Shown here in pieces: positions 24,727-32,936 of a DNA stretch of 34,639 bases. The stretch is from Bacterioplanes sp. Its GTDB lineage: Bacteria; Pseudomonadota; Gammaproteobacteria; Pseudomonadales; Oceanobacteraceae. A model generated the notes under the pieces. The model was not told the origin of the DNA. It saw only the letters and a program-made list of their open reading frames with translations, and made no database searches. Positions within the stretch are counted from its first letter, which is position 1; each line of letters begins with the position of its first letter. Location of the stretch: the NCBI GenBank assembly GCA_014859445.1, contig JACUUC010000029.1, positions 1 to 34,639 of the forward strand. The letters run 5' to 3'. Position numbers and translations under genes: made by a program.

Positions 24727-26595
24727 ATGCTACCCCTGAGCCAAGAGCACTTAGCGCAAAAACTCGATTTTATACAACACTACTTAGCGGCCGATAATGC
24801 GGCGGATGGATCGCGCATGGATGCCAATGCCAATGTGACCGAGAAAAACATCGCCACGTTGGAGTCTGAAATCATGAAAGACTATTTTGTGCAGGTCAAC
24901 CGCGCTCAGGTGAGTCAAAAGATTGCGCAGCTTTTTGGTCCAGAGTTAGCACAGGAATACGTTCGGCAAATTGCGGATCACGAAATCTATGTGCACGACG
25001 AAACCAGTTTAAAACCCTATTGCGTGTCGGTGACCATGTACCCGTTCTTGCTGGACGGATTAACCAAATTGGGCGGTGAGTCAAAGGCACCCAAGCACAT
25101 CGAGTCATTTTGTGGCGCCTTTGTGAATTTTGTATTTGCGGTCAGCAGCCAATTTGCTGGAGCCGTAGCGACCGTGGAATTTTTGACCTACTTCGACTAT
25201 TTCGCCCGCAAAGATTATGGCGATGATTACTTGAATACACATCGCCATCAAATAGCCAATCACCTGCAACACGTGGTGTATGCGGTGAACCAACCGGCTG
25301 CAGCGCGTGGTTATCAGAGCGTCTTTTGGAATATCTCGATTTATGATCAGCATTACTTCGACAACATGTTCGGCGAGTTTGTCTTTCCGGATTTTAGCAA
25401 GCCAAAATGGCAAACGCTGGAGAAACTGCAGCACTTCTTTTTGGACTGGTTTAACGAAGAGCGCAGCAAGAGCATTCTGACGTTCCCAGTGGTGACGGTG
25501 GCCATGCTGACCAAGCAAGGCCGTTGCAAAGATCAAGCATTTGCGCAAAAAATGGCGGATCACATGGCGGCGGGCAGCTCATTTTTTGTTTACTTGTCCG
25601 ACAATGCCGATAGCTTGGCCAGTTGTTGCCGCTTGCGCAGTGAAATCAGCGACAACACCTTTTCTTACTCGTTGGGCGCAGGCGGTGTGGCAACCGGCTC
25701 CATCAATGTCATCACCATCAACATGAACCGTTTGGTACAGGATGGCCGCGATTTGGCCACCGAAATCGACAAAATTCAGCGTTACCAAGTGGCGTATCGA
25801 CAATTGATGGGGGAATACCTCGATGCGGGTTTGTTGACGGTTTACAACGCCGGCTTCATTAGTTTGGATAAGCAGTTTTTGACCATCGGCATTAACGGCA
25901 TGGTAGAGGCAGCCGAGTCACAAGGCATTCCAGTGGGCAACAATGCGCGCTACATTCGTTTTGTGCAGGATCAATTGAAGGTCATTTACGATGCCAACAA
26001 AGTGGCCAAACAACGCTATGGTTACCTGTTCAATACCGAGTTTGTTCCGGCTGAAAATTTAGGCGTTAAAAATGCCAAGTGGGACAAGGCCGACGGTTAT
26101 CGTGTGATGCGCGAATGTTACAACTCGTATTTCTATTCGGTTGAAGACATCCAGACCAATGCGTTAGACAAGTTTCAACTGCATGGCCGCGAACTGTTGG
26201 AGTATTTAGACGGTGGCTCAGCGTTGCATCTGAATTTAGAAGAAGCCCTCGACGGAGTCGGGTACTTATCGTTATTGAACATTGCGGCGCACACCGGTTG
26301 TAACTACTTTTGTGTGAACGTCAAAATCACCATCTGCAACGACTGTGAGCACATCGACAAGCGCACGTTATCGGCCTGTTCGCACTGTGGTTCGCGTGAT
26401 ATTGATTATGGCACTCGCGTCATTGGCTATTTGAAGCGTATTTCTGCGTTCAGTAAGGGGCGTCGTGTGGAACATCAGTTACGTCACTATCACCGTCAGC
26501 AGGGTGAGTTACCGACACTGAATATTAAGCAGGTTGACCACAACTTACAGGAAAACGCTGTGGTGCAAGATGAATTGAGCTTAGCGGTTTCTTAA
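24727..26595 (+). CDS. nrdD: Anaerobic (class III) ribonucleoside-triphosphate reductase
   Basis: A 622-residue oxygen-sensitive reductase making deoxynucleotides from NTPs without oxygen. The ASCCRLRSE segment, FSYSLGAGGVATGSINVITIN, the zinc cysteines Cys537, Cys540, Cys551 and Cys554 (CNDCEH, CSHCGS), and the radical glycine near 567 in TRVIGYLKR are visible. The protein is shorter than E. coli NrdD (712) and I see no room for a full ATP cone before HIATLE-like NIATLESEIMKDYF. GAGGA precedes the ATG; the gene follows nrdG after 26 bases. It ends two bases from the end of convergent moaE. Confidence 0.94.
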   Translation: MLPLSQEHLAQKLDFIQHYLAADNAADGSRMDANANVTEKNIATLESEIMKDYFVQVNRAQVSQKIAQLFGPELAQEYVRQIADHEIYVHDETSLKPYCVSVTMYPFLLDGLTKLGGESKAPKHIESFCGAFVNFVFAVSSQFAGAVATVEFLTYFDYFARKDYGDDYLNTHRHQIANHLQHVVYAVNQPAAARGYQSVFWNISIYDQHYFDNMFGEFVFPDFSKPKWQTLEKLQHFFLDWFNEERSKSILTFPVVTVAMLTKQGRCKDQAFAQKMADHMAAGSSFFVYLSDNADSLASCCRLRSEISDNTFSYSLGAGGVATGSINVITINMNRLVQDGRDLATEIDKIQRYQVAYRQLMGEYLDAGLLTVYNAGFISLDKQFLTIGINGMVEAAESQGIPVGNNARYIRFVQDQLKVIYDANKVAKQRYGYLFNTEFVPAENLGVKNAKWDKADGYRVMRECYNSYFYSVEDIQTNALDKFQLHGRELLEYLDGGSALHLNLEEALDGVGYLSLLNIAAHTGCNYFCVNVKITICNDCEHIDKRTLSACSHCGSRDIDYGTRVIGYLKRISAFSKGRRVEHQLRHYHRQQGELPTLNIKQVDHNLQENAVVQDELSLAVS

Positions 26596-26597
26596 CG

Positions 26598-27065
26598 TTA
26601 AACGAGTGGATTCGCCCAGCGTTGCTGGGCGCTGCGATCACTGTCTTTGGCATCCACCCATTGTTCACCAGAAGCCAAGTGCTCTTTTTTCCAGAACGGG
26701 GCTTGGGTTTTTAAGTGATCCATAATGAATTGGCTGGCAGCGTAGGCATCGGCTCGATGCGCACTGCTGATGAGCAGCAGTACGATTTGTTCTTCTAACG
26801 CGAGGGTACCGATTCGATGAATCAGGCGAATGCCCTGCACACTCGGCCAATGTTGTCGCGCCTGTTGGCAGATGGCATCCAGTGCGGCTTCGGTCATGCC
26901 GGGATAGTGCTCTAAGGTCATGGCGCGCAATGACGAGTCGCTCACGTCTCGAACCAACCCAACAAAGCTGACGATAGCACCGATGTGCGGTGATTGGCGC
27001 AGGGCGTGATATTCCTGTGCGAGGTCAAAATCGTCGGTTTGTACACGAATGTAAGTCGATGTCAT
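26598..27065 (-). CDS. moaE: Molybdopterin synthase large subunit
   Basis: A 155-residue catalytic subunit which, with MoaD thiocarboxylate, converts cyclic pyranopterin monophosphate to molybdopterin. Motifs GAIVSFVGLVRD, LEHYPGMTEAAL, RIGTLALEE, SAHRADAYAASQFIMDHLKTQAPFWKKE are diagnostic and include the active-site lysines. The ATG at 27065 has GGAGA eight bases before it; seven codons upstream in frame are possible but less supported. Last gene of the moaA operon. Confidence 0.95.
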   Translation of the reverse strand: MTSTYIRVQTDDFDLAQEYHALRQSPHIGAIVSFVGLVRDVSDSSLRAMTLEHYPGMTEAALDAICQQARQHWPSVQGIRLIHRIGTLALEEQIVLLLISSAHRADAYAASQFIMDHLKTQAPFWKKEHLASGEQWVDAKDSDRSAQQRWANPLV

Positions 27066-27086
27066 GGTGTTATTCTCCGTCATCAC

Positions 27087-27335
27087 TCATCCGCCGGTAA
27101 CGGGTGGGAAAAAGGCCACTTCGTCACCCTCATCTAATGGCTGTTCGTTTGCGCATAGGGTTTGATTGCAGGCACACATTAAATCGCTGCGCGCCAACGC
27201 CTGTTGCCATGATTCGCCTTGTTGTTGCAGTGCGAAGCGCAGGGTGGCCAGCGTCATGCCCGGCTGGTAAGGCCACTCCAGTTGTTCGCACGCTAACTGT
27301 TCACGTAGGGCGGCAAAAAATAACACCTTAATCAT
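27087..27335 (-). CDS. moaD: Molybdopterin synthase sulfur-carrier subunit
   Basis: An 82-residue ubiquitin-like protein ending in the required Gly-Gly (PPVTGG), which MoeB adenylates and which then carries the thiocarboxylate sulfur to MoaE. The start [12 protein letters not shown] and the end [15 protein letters not shown] are typical. Its ATG overlaps the end of moaC by eight bases. Confidence 0.95.
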   Translation of the reverse strand: MIKVLFFAALREQLACEQLEWPYQPGMTLATLRFALQQQGESWQQALARSDLMCACNQTLCANEQPLDEGDEVAFFPPVTGG

Positions 27336-27828
27336 GTGAGTCTCCTTCTTGTTCGTGGCGCTGCCAGTGGCCGCGTTTGCCGCCTTTCTTTTCTTGCAAC
27401 TGAATGCCCGTAATGGTCATCGCGGGGTCGACCGCTTTGCACATGTCATACACGGTCAGCGCCGCAACAGAGGCGGCGGTGAGCGCTTCCATTTCAACCC
27501 CTGTCGGGCCGGTGACGATGCACAATGTCTGAATACGAACGCAGTGCTGCTCATGATCCAGTACAAACTCCACCGAGACTTTACTCAGTGGTAATGGATG
27601 GCACAGTGGAATGAGATCGCTGGTGCGCTTGGCGGCCATGATGCCAGCAATGCGCGCCGTGGCCAGAACATCGCCTTTTTTCAGTTCGGCATTGGCAATC
27701 AATGCCATCACGGTTGCATTGGTTTGTACCGTTGCCACGGCAATGGCTTCGCGTTTTTGCGCGGTTTTATCGGATACATCCACCATGTTGGCGGCACCCT
27801 GGGCATCGAGGTGGGTCAGTTCGTTCAT
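27328..27828 (-). CDS. moaC: Cyclic pyranopterin monophosphate synthase
   Basis: A 166-residue enzyme converting the MoaA product to cyclic pyranopterin monophosphate. Diagnostic parts are [43 protein letters not shown] and [28 protein letters not shown], which contain the catalytic lysines, His and Glu. AGGAGA precedes the ATG, which overlaps the mobA-moaB stop in an ATGA. The upstream 39 codons of open frame lie inside that gene and are rejected. Confidence 0.96.
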   Translation of the reverse strand: MNELTHLDAQGAANMVDVSDKTAQKREAIAVATVQTNATVMALIANAELKKGDVLATARIAGIMAAKRTSDLIPLCHPLPLSKVSVEFVLDHEQHCVRIQTLCIVTGPTGVEMEALTAASVAALTVYDMCKAVDPAMTITGIQLQEKKGGKRGHWQRHEQEGDSHD

Positions 27829-28952
27829 GCGCGTTCTCCTGAACAGGGTGCTTGTTGGCTGTTTTTTAGGTGTGCAACCGAGTTGCAAGGGCCAATACGA
27901 GCGTCGATTTGTGGCGCTATTAAGGCTTGCCAAGCCAGTTCGCAAGCACCTTCAGAGCCGGGGATGGCGCAAATTAATGTGCCATTCGCTAAGCCTGCGC
28001 AGGCTTGCGACTGTAAGCTGCTGCTGCCAATGTCCAAAAAACTGAGGTGTCGAAATTGCTCACCAAAACCGAGCATTTCTTTATCCAATAACGGCTTGAT
28101 GGCGTCGATGGTGACGTTGTGGTCGGCAAAACCGGTGCCGCCATTAACGATCACGACCTGAATGTCGTCGCTGGCAATCAGGCGGCTGATGTCGGCGCGT
28201 AATTGATAGCGGTTGTGTGGCAAAACTAAGCGCTCGCTGACGGCATGGCCTTCGTGTTGCGCTAATCCGGCGAGCAAGTCACCACTGCTGTCCGTGTGGC
28301 GAGTGCATTTGTCCGAGACGGTGACGATGGCCAGGTTGAGCGGTTGAAAAGAACGCGGTTGACGACTCATGGTGTCTCTTCTCCTAAAGGGGGGCGTAGA
28401 AGGGCGCAGGCTTTTTTCCCAGTCGCTAAGGGCTTGCTGCCATTCGGTCGGTGTGTTGGTGTTGGTGAGGGCGGGTTGGGCGCTGATGGGTATGGCACGC
28501 GCTTGAACCCAAGCCAGTAATGCGTTCACTGAACGACGCCCTTGCTGCATCAGTTGCTGTTCAATGTACGTTTGTATTGCGCTTGAGTTGTGCAGAACAC
28601 ACGGCAGCGCCGAAGGCGAGAAATAGACACTCTCGGTGTGACTGTGTTCTAACAAGGTGTCAAGTAATTCCCTTGTCATCAGTGGCATGTCGATGGGTAA
28701 CACCAACACGCGCGGGTGACGACAACGAGGCAGCAAGGTGTGTAAACCGGATAACGGGCCAAGATCGGGTAAGGTATCGGCAACGCCCCAGTGTGGGTGG
28801 CTTATATGAATGTCATCACAACCTAACGCTTCGGCCAGTTGCTGGGTGTGTTCGAGCAGAGTGTGTTCACCCAAACGAAGTTGTGCTTTGTCTTGTCCCA
28901 TGCGGCTGGAGCGACCCGCCGCCAAAATGAGGGTGCTAAACGCTGTGTTCAT
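27825..28952 (-). CDS. mobA-moaB: MobA-MoaB fusion: Moco guanylyltransferase and molybdopterin adenylyltransferase
   Basis: A continuous frame of 375 residues holding two enzymes. Residues 1 to about 180 are MobA-like, which would attach GMP to molybdenum cofactor: the nucleotide-binding loop [14 protein letters not shown] (10-23), GPLSGL and LPIDMPLM are present. Residues 195-375 are a complete MoaB ([53 protein letters not shown]), which adenylates molybdopterin in the step before metal insertion. The linker keeps an internal ATG at 28370 with AGGAGA nine bases before it, so a free MoaB of 181 residues may also be made. This looks like loss of an ancestral mobA stop, or a real fusion. It starts 11 bases after moaA. 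Confidence 0.9.
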   Translation of the reverse strand: MNTAFSTLILAAGRSSRMGQDKAQLRLGEHTLLEHTQQLAEALGCDDIHISHPHWGVADTLPDLGPLSGLHTLLPRCRHPRVLVLPIDMPLMTRELLDTLLEHSHTESVYFSPSALPCVLHNSSAIQTYIEQQLMQQGRRSVNALLAWVQARAIPISAQPALTNTNTPTEWQQALSDWEKSLRPSTPPFRRRDTMSRQPRSFQPLNLAIVTVSDKCTRHTDSSGDLLAGLAQHEGHAVSERLVLPHNRYQLRADISRLIASDDIQVVIVNGGTGFADHNVTIDAIKPLLDKEMLGFGEQFRHLSFLDIGSSSLQSQACAGLANGTLICAIPGSEGACELAWQALIAPQIDARIGPCNSVAHLKNSQQAPCSGERA

Positions 28953-28963
28953 GAGTCACCTAA

Positions 28964-29935
28964 TTAGCCGCCAATCATGGCTAAGTGACGGGTTTGACCG
29001 CTGCGTTGTTCATGCAAGTCATGACTGGCCAGTTTGCCCAGTACGGCCTGTTGCAAAAACGCCATTAGAGGTTCGGGATTGTCGTCTTGCAGCAAATGCC
29101 GTAACGATTGGTGCTGTTCCGTGAACAAGCACAAAAACAATTGCGCCTGACTGGAAACACGGAGACGATTGCAGTCGCTGCAAAAATCGTTGCTGTAAGG
29201 CATGATCAGCCCCACTCGTCCTTGGTAGTCGGGGTGCGCGTATTCCAGTGCTGGGCCATCGGTTTGGCCTTTCAGTTGCAACTGCCAGCCATCAGCCAAT
29301 AATTGTTGTCGAATCACATCGCCACTGAGGTGTTGTTGCTGGTAATAGTCGACATTGTCGCCCGTGCGCATCAATTCGATAAAGCGCAGCGCCACCGGCT
29401 TGTCTTTGACATAGCGTAAAAACGCAGGCAGTTCGTCGGCATTGTGTTGACGAAGTAACACGGTATTCAGTTTGACCTGCGGTATGCCCAAGGCCAAGGC
29501 GTGATCAATGCCTTGCAATATTGCGTGCAAGCGATCGACACCGGTAATGCGCGAGAACACATGAGGATCAAGGCTATCGACACTGACGTTCAATGCGTCC
29601 AGTCCGGCCTGTTGCCATTCGCGCACTCGGCGTTGCAGTTGATAGCCGTTGGTCGTCAGTGCAACTTTGTCGATACCGAGCGTTGATTTGCACAAGGCAA
29701 TGACGTCGGTCAGGTCACGTCGAATCGACGGTTCGCCACCCGTTAAGCGAATTTTACGGGTACCCAGACGAGCAAAGGCCAGCGCCAAGCGGCGAATTTC
29801 AGGCAGTGTCAATTCGCCTGCCCGTGAATCGCAGTCGTTGCCATCGGGTAGGCAATACGTGCAGCGAAAATTGCAAAATTCTGTGAGCGACAGGCGCAGA
29901 TAGGTAAAGCGCCGCGCGTAGCGGTCAATCAACAT
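28964..29935 (-). CDS. moaA: GTP 3',8-cyclase
   Basis: A 323-residue radical-SAM enzyme starting molybdenum cofactor synthesis from GTP. The SAM cluster cysteines are Cys21, Cys25 and Cys28 (CNFRCTYC), GGEP lies at 66-69, and the second cluster uses Cys252, Cys255 and Cys269 (CSDCNRLRV...LFLC). It ends in the usual Gly-Gly (AMIGG). I chose the ATG at 29935 with AAGGTG eight bases upstream, which places the preceding frame within the riboswitch-like leader. First gene of moaA-mobA/moaB-moaC-moaD-moaE. Confidence 0.96.
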   Translation of the reverse strand: MLIDRYARRFTYLRLSLTEFCNFRCTYCLPDGNDCDSRAGELTLPEIRRLALAFARLGTRKIRLTGGEPSIRRDLTDVIALCKSTLGIDKVALTTNGYQLQRRVREWQQAGLDALNVSVDSLDPHVFSRITGVDRLHAILQGIDHALALGIPQVKLNTVLLRQHNADELPAFLRYVKDKPVALRFIELMRTGDNVDYYQQQHLSGDVIRQQLLADGWQLQLKGQTDGPALEYAHPDYQGRVGLIMPYSNDFCSDCNRLRVSSQAQLFLCLFTEQHQSLRHLLQDDNPEPLMAFLQQAVLGKLASHDLHEQRSGQTRHLAMIGG

Positions 29936-29944
29936 AAAGTACAC

Positions 29945-30065
29945 CTTTCCAAGTTCGGGAGGATGACTCGTTTCCAAGGCATCCCAGTGGCGAAATTGCC
30001 ACGGCGACGGTTCATGCCCTTGATGAGAGGAAAGGGTTTAGAAACCGCCGCTCGGCGTAATGACT
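29945..30065 (-). ncRNA. Probable molybdenum cofactor (Moco) riboswitch in the moaA leader
   Basis: The moaA leader can fold strongly. GGAAA (30029-30033) faces TTTCC (29971-29975), ATGCCCTT (30014-30021) pairs with AAGGCAT (29976-29982) with one bulge, and GTGGC/GCCAC forms a hairpin at 29987-30002. GGATG at 29961-29965 can instead pair with CATCC at 29980-29984, giving mutually exclusive folds near the ribosome site. E. coli moaA has a Moco-sensing RNA at the same place; this element resembles it in position and in the GGATGCC...GGAAACGAGTCATCC region (minus strand). Assignment is from memory of the family. Confidence 0.55.
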
Positions 30066-30093
30066 CTAAATTAACAAGCCTTGTGATGAAAAA

Positions 30094-30109
30094 CCATTGT
30101 CCACAATGG
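30094..30109. promoter_or_regulatory. Perfect 7-2-7 inverted repeat in the moaA-narL intergenic region
   Basis: CCATTGT and ACAATGG separated by CC. A second inverted repeat (ACAAG/CTTGT, one-base centre) lies at 30074-30084. They stand between divergent moaA and narL, upstream of the riboswitch-like leader, and may be operators. They do not fit the NarL heptamer or FNR consensus. Confidence 0.4.
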
Positions 30110-30284
30110 AGGCTGGTTTACCGCTAAGTGGGTATACCGATCTCGAGGCAAGCAGGGGATGATACGATCTTGCTGGCCATGAGCGCACCCTGTTGGTGAA
30201 CATTTAGGTTAGCATGTGCGATTAAGAGGCGCTTGTCTGGACGCTCAAAAGCGCTTACTTTTGCCCCAACCCATGGAGATCCTA

Positions 30285-30941
30285 ATGTCAGAACATACTT
30301 CTACCATCATGTTGGTTGACGACCATCCCTTATTGCGCAAAGGCTTAAAGCAATTGTTGGCATTTGAGCCCGACTTGGAAGTCATTGCCGAAGCCAGCAG
30401 CGGCCGCGAAGCATTGGCACTTGCCGCAGAGCTTGATCCTGATCTGATTGTGCTGGATTTAAACATGGACGGCATGGACGGATTGGAAACGTTAAAGCGA
30501 TTACGCGACGATGGCGTGACCTCTCGCATCATTATGTTGACCGTCTCGAATGCCGATGAAGACGTGGTCAGTGCGATCAGTAATGGTGCCGATGGCTATT
30601 TGCTGAAAGACATGGACCCAGACCTATTGTTGGAACAATTAAAGCGTGCCGTGACCGGTAAAATGGTGCTGAGCGAAGAAGTAACCCAAATTTTAGCCAC
30701 CGCCATTCGCCGTCCGGCCACCAAACCGGTGTCGGAACTCAGCACGTTAACCGCGCGCGAAGTCGAAATTTTGGAATGCATCGCCAAGGGCATGAGCAAT
30801 AAAGTCATTGCCCGCGAGTTGGATATTTCGGATGGTACGGTCAAAGTGCATGTGAAGCATTTATTGAAAAAGCTCGGACTGCGTTCCCGCGTTGAAGCCG
30901 CCGTGTGGATGGTGAATTACCAAGGAAATAAAACGTCGTGA
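30285..30941 (+). CDS. narL: Nitrate/nitrite response regulator NarL
   Basis: A 218-residue regulator that, when phosphorylated, controls nitrate respiration genes. Receiver: acidic pair at 12-13 (VDDHP), Asp58 in VLDLNMDG, Lys108 in LLKDMDP. Output: LuxR-type helix-turn-helix at about 150-212 with the NarL hallmark ISDGTVKVHVKHLLKKLGLRSRVEAAVW. Most of its length matches E. coli NarL. I start at 30285 with GGAG upstream, rejecting 23 extra codons. The stop overlaps the moeA GTG start (GTGA). No NarX or NarQ kinase is in the window. Confidence 0.94.
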   Translation: MSEHTSTIMLVDDHPLLRKGLKQLLAFEPDLEVIAEASSGREALALAAELDPDLIVLDLNMDGMDGLETLKRLRDDGVTSRIIMLTVSNADEDVVSAISNGADGYLLKDMDPDLLLEQLKRAVTGKMVLSEEVTQILATAIRRPATKPVSELSTLTAREVEILECIAKGMSNKVIARELDISDGTVKVHVKHLLKKLGLRSRVEAAVWMVNYQGNKTS

Positions 30942-32158
30942 ACGATCAAACTTGGCTTTCCGTTGCAGAAGCGATAGCGACTATGTTGGCTCAGGTGAGC
31001 ACCGCGTTGCCGTCAGAACGAGTAGCTCTAACAGGCCTGCTTGACCGAGTATTGGCAGAAGACATCATCGCCCCCTTGGATGTGCCCGCCTACGACAATT
31101 CAGCGATGGATGGTTATGCACTACGCCATGCCGATGCTCAGCTCGAGCAGCCGTTAACCATCGTCGGTACGGTGTTGGCCGGTCAGGCATGGAGCGAGTC
31201 GTTGCCTGCCAACAGTGCCGTGCGCATCATGACGGGTGCGCCCATTCCGGCCGAATGCGATTGCGTTATCATGCAAGAGCAAACACGTGTCGAGGGCGAG
31301 CAACTATGGCTGACGGCCATGCCCAAACGGCACGATCACATTCGCCCACAAGGCGATGACATTGCGCAAGGTCAGGTTTTATTGACGCGCGGGCAACGGC
31401 TGAACGCCATGCACATCGGCGTGCTGGCGTCCCTCGGTATTGGCGACGTGCCTGTGTATCGACGTTTGCGTGTTGCCTTGTTTTCCAGCGGCGATGAATT
31501 GCGTTTACCCGGCCAGTCATTGCCAGAACACTGCATTTACGACAGTAATCGTTTTGCCTTAATGGCCATGCTGCAACGATTGGCCGTGGATGTGTTGGAT
31601 TTGGGATTGATTGCCGACGATCTTGACGCGTTACGAGCGGCGTTTGTGCGCGCTCAACATGAGGCCGATGTGCTGATTAGCAGCGCAGGAGTGTCGGTGG
31701 GCGATGCCGATCACACCAAAACCGTATTGGCGGAGTTCGGTGAAATCGGTTTTTGGAAAGTGGCGATGAAGCCGGGTAAACCCTTTGCTTTTGGACGCTT
31801 AGCGCAAGGCTGGTTTTTTGGTTTGCCGGGCAATCCGGTGTCGGCGGTGGTGACCATGGATCAATTAGTACAACCGGTATTACGCGCCTTAGCGGGAGAA
31901 CAACCCTCTGCGGTCAGTGCGTGGCCAATGACCACCGACTGCACGATCAAAAAACGGCCAGGTCGTGCTGATTTTCAGCGTGCGCGTTACGCCGTCGAAC
32001 AAGGCGAATTGGTGGTTCGGCCGTTGGCCAATCAAAGCTCTGGTGTGCTGACATCGCTGATCGAAGGCAATGCCTATATTCGCCTAGCGGCCGAACAAGA
32101 CAACGTGGCTGCGGGCAGCGTGGTTGATGTCGTGCCATTTTCTAGCTTGCTGACCTAG
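30938..32158 (+). CDS. moeA: Molybdopterin molybdenumtransferase
   Basis: A 406-residue enzyme inserting molybdate into adenylated molybdopterin. Motifs PAYDNSAMDGYALR, RIMTGAPIPAECDCVIMQE, RGQRLNAMHIGVLASLGI, FSSGDEL, ISSAGVSVGDAD, MKPGKPFAFG and GLPGNPVSAVVT define the MoeA domains I-III; the C-terminal domain IV follows. GTG start overlapping the narL stop by four bases, so moeA depends on narL translation. moeB follows after 13 bases. Confidence 0.95.
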   Translation: MNDQTWLSVAEAIATMLAQVSTALPSERVALTGLLDRVLAEDIIAPLDVPAYDNSAMDGYALRHADAQLEQPLTIVGTVLAGQAWSESLPANSAVRIMTGAPIPAECDCVIMQEQTRVEGEQLWLTAMPKRHDHIRPQGDDIAQGQVLLTRGQRLNAMHIGVLASLGIGDVPVYRRLRVALFSSGDELRLPGQSLPEHCIYDSNRFALMAMLQRLAVDVLDLGLIADDLDALRAAFVRAQHEADVLISSAGVSVGDADHTKTVLAEFGEIGFWKVAMKPGKPFAFGRLAQGWFFGLPGNPVSAVVTMDQLVQPVLRALAGEQPSAVSAWPMTTDCTIKKRPGRADFQRARYAVEQGELVVRPLANQSSGVLTSLIEGNAYIRLAAEQDNVAAGSVVDVVPFSSLLT

Positions 32159-32171
32159 TTCGGAGACGCGC

Positions 32172-32936
32172 GTGAACGACGAACAACTACTGCGTTACAG
32201 TCGCCATGTTTTTTTGCCCGAACTCGATATTCAAGGTCAGCAGGCGTTGTTGTCGGCACACGTTTTGGTGGTGGGTTTGGGAGGGTTGGGTTGCCCGGTG
32301 GCGCAGTACTTAGCGGCCAGCGGCATTGGTCATTTGACGCTGATGGACGATGATCGTGTTGAATTATCGAACTTAGCGCGCCAAGTCGTGCATACCACGG
32401 CGCGTGTGGGTGAGTACAAAGTGATTTCGGCACAGCAGACGTTATCAGCCAACAATCCCAGTATTACCATTACACCAGTGATGGCACGCGCCAGTGTCGA
32501 AACGTTAGTGCCGCTGCTGCACGATGTGGATGTGGTGGTGGATTGCACCGACAACGCCCTTGCCCGTTACGTTCTAAATGACGCGTGCTTGCAACACGAT
32601 ATCCCTTGGGTATCGGCGGCGGCAGTGGGCTGGCAAGGGCACATTACGGTATTGAATCCGCGCTTGGATAAGGCGCCATGTTACCGATGTTTGCACCCTA
32701 ATTTGCACGATCAGCAACTGAATTGCAGTGAAAGCGGTGTGCTATCGCCGTTATTGGGTGTGCTTGGCAGTTTGCAGGCGGTGGAAGTCATTAAGCAATT
32801 AACGGGTGTTGGGGAGACGCTAGCTGGACGTTTATTAACGTACGATGCGCTGCGCGGTGATTGGCGCAGCTGGAAGGTCGCAAAAAATCCTGATTGCGAT
32901 GCCTGTGGGGTGGGTTACTTCAAACCGAGTCGATGA
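32172..32936 (+). CDS. moeB: Molybdopterin-synthase adenylyltransferase
   Basis: A 254-residue E1-like enzyme that adenylates the MoaD C-terminus. The nucleotide motif GLGGLGCP is at 36-42, DDDRVELSNLARQ follows, and the zinc cysteines are Cys170, Cys173, Cys242 and Cys245 (CYRC, CDAC). It lacks the C-terminal rhodanese domain of larger homologues. GTG start with GGAG seven bases before it. Its last 22 bases overlap the end of convergent norR. Confidence 0.95.
   Translation: MNDEQLLRYSRHVFLPELDIQGQQALLSAHVLVVGLGGLGCPVAQYLAASGIGHLTLMDDDRVELSNLARQVVHTTARVGEYKVISAQQTLSANNPSITITPVMARASVETLVPLLHDVDVVVDCTDNALARYVLNDACLQHDIPWVSAAAVGWQGHITVLNPRLDKAPCYRCLHPNLHDQQLNCSESGVLSPLLGVLGSLQAVEVIKQLTGVGETLAGRLLTYDALRGDWRSWKVAKNPDCDACGVGYFKPSR

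Noticed and set aside
27598-28161. 187-residue plus-strand frame
   Set aside because: Antisense to moaC and mobA-moaB.
30128-30141. Back-to-back NarL-like heptamers (GTGGGTA, TACCGAT)
   Set aside because: The orientation and spacing are not the 7-2-7 arrangement, and one half misses the consensus.
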